This document shows, piece after piece, positions 62,901-64,000 of a stretch of 64,000 bases of DNA (position 1 is its first letter; each line of letters opens with the position of its first letter). This DNA comes from Bugulina stolonifera (lineage: Eukaryota; Bryozoa; Gymnolaemata; Cheilostomatida; Bugulidae). Position numbers and translations under genes: made by a program. The notes below the pieces were generated by a model. The model was not told where the DNA came from, searched no databases, and was given only the letters and a program-made list of their open reading frames with translations. The DNA lies in assembly GCA_935421135.1 (NCBI GenBank), contig OW285189.1:22322298-22386297 (forward strand), read 5' to 3'.

Positions 62901-64000
62901 TATGTTTCTCTTAAGATGTGCATTTTATTGATTTTTAGCTGAAGTCACCAATTCCCATGGCGTAGCTGATTTGTGTTAATTACATTAGTAAATAGTAGAA
63001 TAATATTGCTATTTTATATTTCACTTTCTGTACACATGAACAAGCCGAAGATATGTAGTACCAGGAATACTTCATAGGCGTTGTCTTCAATAACATCGCC
63101 GATTTCTAGGAAAAATTTCTTGCTTGCTGAAACTTTCTCGCTCCCCATGGAGGTTTCATATAATACATACATGTAACCATGTACATGTGAGATGTTTATA
63201 AATGCTGCCAAATGGGTGTAACAGAATTTTTCCAAGCAAGTTATACAGTTAAAGTAACAATATAATAGCATGACTTAGACAGTTGGGCACATTTAGAAGT
63301 AGACCATGTGGTGTGAAACTGAAGGTTTTGTTAGTGTTGAAAAACGTGCCTCATTCGTTCAGTAAAGTCCTCAATAGAATCTCCATTTTGTGTCACAGGA
63401 CGGTGGTACAATATATGTTACTGTCTTTACAATCATGAAAGTAGGTGTTGTAAATATATCATCTTACATGATTGATTTTTGCTGTTTTTTGAACTCATCT
63501 CACCTTACTCGTATATTACGAATAAATAAGGACGATAGCTGCTCAAGTTTTCTTGCTGTCAAAGAACTGTGTACAATAATACACTCAACCAAACGAGGTC
63601 AAGCAACCTCTTGACTCTGGTCATTGCAATATTGTTATGATAGAGTATTGTATTACTAATCAATGTTACTGAAATAGATGCATGAAGAGCATACACTGTA
63701 CTCTGTACATGTAGGCCTACATGCGTATCTATTATCTAGAATTATATCTTTATATGATTATAGTTCTTTAGATTCTGTATGTACACAATCATGTACATGT
63801 ACAAAGTGTATACATATATGTATGTATGTGTGATTTGTGAGTAATGTACACCGATACATACATGTTCATACATACATACAGATACGCGTATGTACATACG
63901 TACATACACACGTACACGTACGTGCAGTGTACTTACAGTGTACATACAGTGTACATACAGTGTACTTACAGTGTACATACAGTGTATCTATGACACAGCA
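47923..64000 (+). CDS. Receptor-type protein tyrosine phosphatase, 3' end beyond window
   Basis: Membrane tyrosine phosphatase. Exons: 47923-48022 (splice acceptor at 47920), 48528-48654, 49203-49267, 50957-51139, 57246-57460, 60167-60257, 61077-61199, 61447-61544, 62475-62591, and perhaps 63399-63440. All are in phase: 373 residues visible, 387 with the last. A short outside segment with NSS and NTT glycosylation sites is followed by a membrane span (FVGIVISFTVVVFAVATI), a basic stop-transfer (KRRAIIKKNKKLK) and an RRSIS-containing linker. The wedge FLSSYKRKLKDNFLSIEFK leads into a PTP domain: [46 protein letters not shown], then YGDIHV and HYTIRHFSI. This resembles LAR/RPTP-alpha types. YWH replaces the usual YWP. 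The WPD loop and HCSAGxGR are not in the window, so activity cannot be judged. The intron at 61200 has a GC donor. The ATG at 47923 may be internal to a longer ectodomain, although none was found upstream. Confidence 0.85.
48753..48786 (+). repeat. TAA microsatellite
   Basis: About ten TAA/AAT units in intron 2 of the phosphatase gene. Confidence 0.9.
51637..51770. repeat. 12-bp minisatellite TATAGCATAGCG
   Basis: About nine near-perfect 12-bp units, then decay into CATAG/CACAG-type 5-bp units. Because 12 is divisible by three, it produces long spurious frames on the minus strand. Confidence 0.95.
53341..53446. repeat. 23-bp minisatellite, 4.6 copies
   Basis: The unit starts AGTACTGTAGCGTGATACGA; four identical copies and a partial fifth. 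It is richer in CG dinucleotides than its surroundings. Confidence 0.95.
54386..54425. repeat. 9-bp tandem repeat ATTTTCGG(A)
   Basis: Four to five copies of TTTTCGGAT, one with TTTTTGGAT, in the large phosphatase intron. Confidence 0.9.
59180..59322. repeat. 15-bp minisatellite, about 10 copies
   Basis: The unit is GTTCAACTCGACAGG with TCTA/TCGA variants. Translated on the minus strand it gives repeats of LNPVE, but the surrounding frame has no gene support. Confidence 0.95.
59748..59846. repeat. 33-bp tandem repeat, three copies
   Basis: The unit contains AATGGTAGGCCTGTTAGAAA. Each copy differs by one or two bases (CACACA/CACGCA, CTATTAG/CTGTTAG). It lies in intron 5 of the phosphatase gene. 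Confidence 0.9.
60731..60774 (+). repeat. G-rich tract with quadruplex potential
   Basis: At least four runs of four or more G (GGGG, GGGG, GGGGGGGG, GGGG) within 44 bases on the coding strand of intron 6 of the phosphatase gene. Confidence 0.6.
61281..61335. repeat. Near-perfect 55-bp palindrome in the GC-AG intron
   Basis: GATATCAATTGGGTAC and its exact inverse are separated by a single A. The pairing extends outward through GGTACACAGA and TCTGTGTGTACC with a small gap. It would form a very stable cruciform or hairpin 80 bases after the GC donor of phosphatase intron 7. Confidence 0.9.
62597..62704 (+). repeat. 12-bp minisatellite directly after a splice donor
   Basis: Nine 12-bp units, ACTACTAGATGC grading into ACTACTTGGTGC. 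The array begins five bases after the exon ending at 62591 (donor GTAACA) of the phosphatase gene. Confidence 0.95.
63925..63990 (+). repeat. 11-bp tandem repeat at the right edge
   Basis: Six units of CAGTGTACATA or CAGTGTACTTA, embedded in a wider region of GTAC/CATA simple sequence from about 63780. Confidence 0.9.

Overview
The window is animal nuclear DNA. It is AT-rich, and its genes are split by mostly short GT-AG introns. It encodes metazoan-type proteins: a KDEL-tailed protein disulfide isomerase, APC10, an STK31/Tudor-like protein, a Zucchini/PLD6 nuclease, TVP23 and a receptor tyrosine phosphatase. The compact genes, the dense TACATGTA words and the absence of vertebrate-type repeats suggest a marine invertebrate such as a demosponge. 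That placement is inference. All exon models were built by hand from splice sites, reading phase and remembered family motifs; no alignment was run.

Layout, left to right. 0.55-1.5 kb holds a decayed non-LTR reverse transcriptase relic. 3.1-8.2 kb is a ten-exon protein disulfide isomerase on the + strand with two CGHC active sites and a C-terminal KDEL, with a possible ER-stress element upstream. An hAT-like MITE lies at 8.7 kb. A nearly intact LINE (endonuclease plus reverse transcriptase, broken by one in-frame stop) fills 9.4-13.1 kb, and a second reverse transcriptase relic is at 14.0-14.5 kb. 15.0-16.6 kb is a complete four-exon APC10/DOC1 gene. 17.9-33.7 kb is a 23-exon gene, RRM + Tudor + coiled coil + kinase N-lobe, resembling STK31/TDRD8 but ending before the kinase C-lobe. 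Its largest intron carries a 24-copy minisatellite made from its own exon/intron junction and an antisense single-exon gene of unknown function. 34.1-35.2 kb (- strand) is a PLD6/Zucchini gene, tail-to-tail with the STK31-like gene. 36.6-39.4 kb (+) is TVP23, divergent from PLD6, with possible alternative 3' exons to 41 kb. 39.4-47.9 kb is gene-poor and holds a 535-bp inverted-repeat element. 47.9 kb to the right edge is a receptor-type protein tyrosine phosphatase whose catalytic Cys region lies outside the window.

Functionally the genes are mostly unrelated housekeeping genes: ER folding, anaphase control, Golgi traffic and signalling. The exception is the adjacent STK31/Tudor-like and PLD6/Zucchini pair, both members of families linked to piRNA silencing, sitting about 20 kb from a potentially recent LINE. 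The most unusual structure is the minisatellite at 25.97-26.88 kb, whose every unit carries a 3' splice site, AAG and a 5' splice site.
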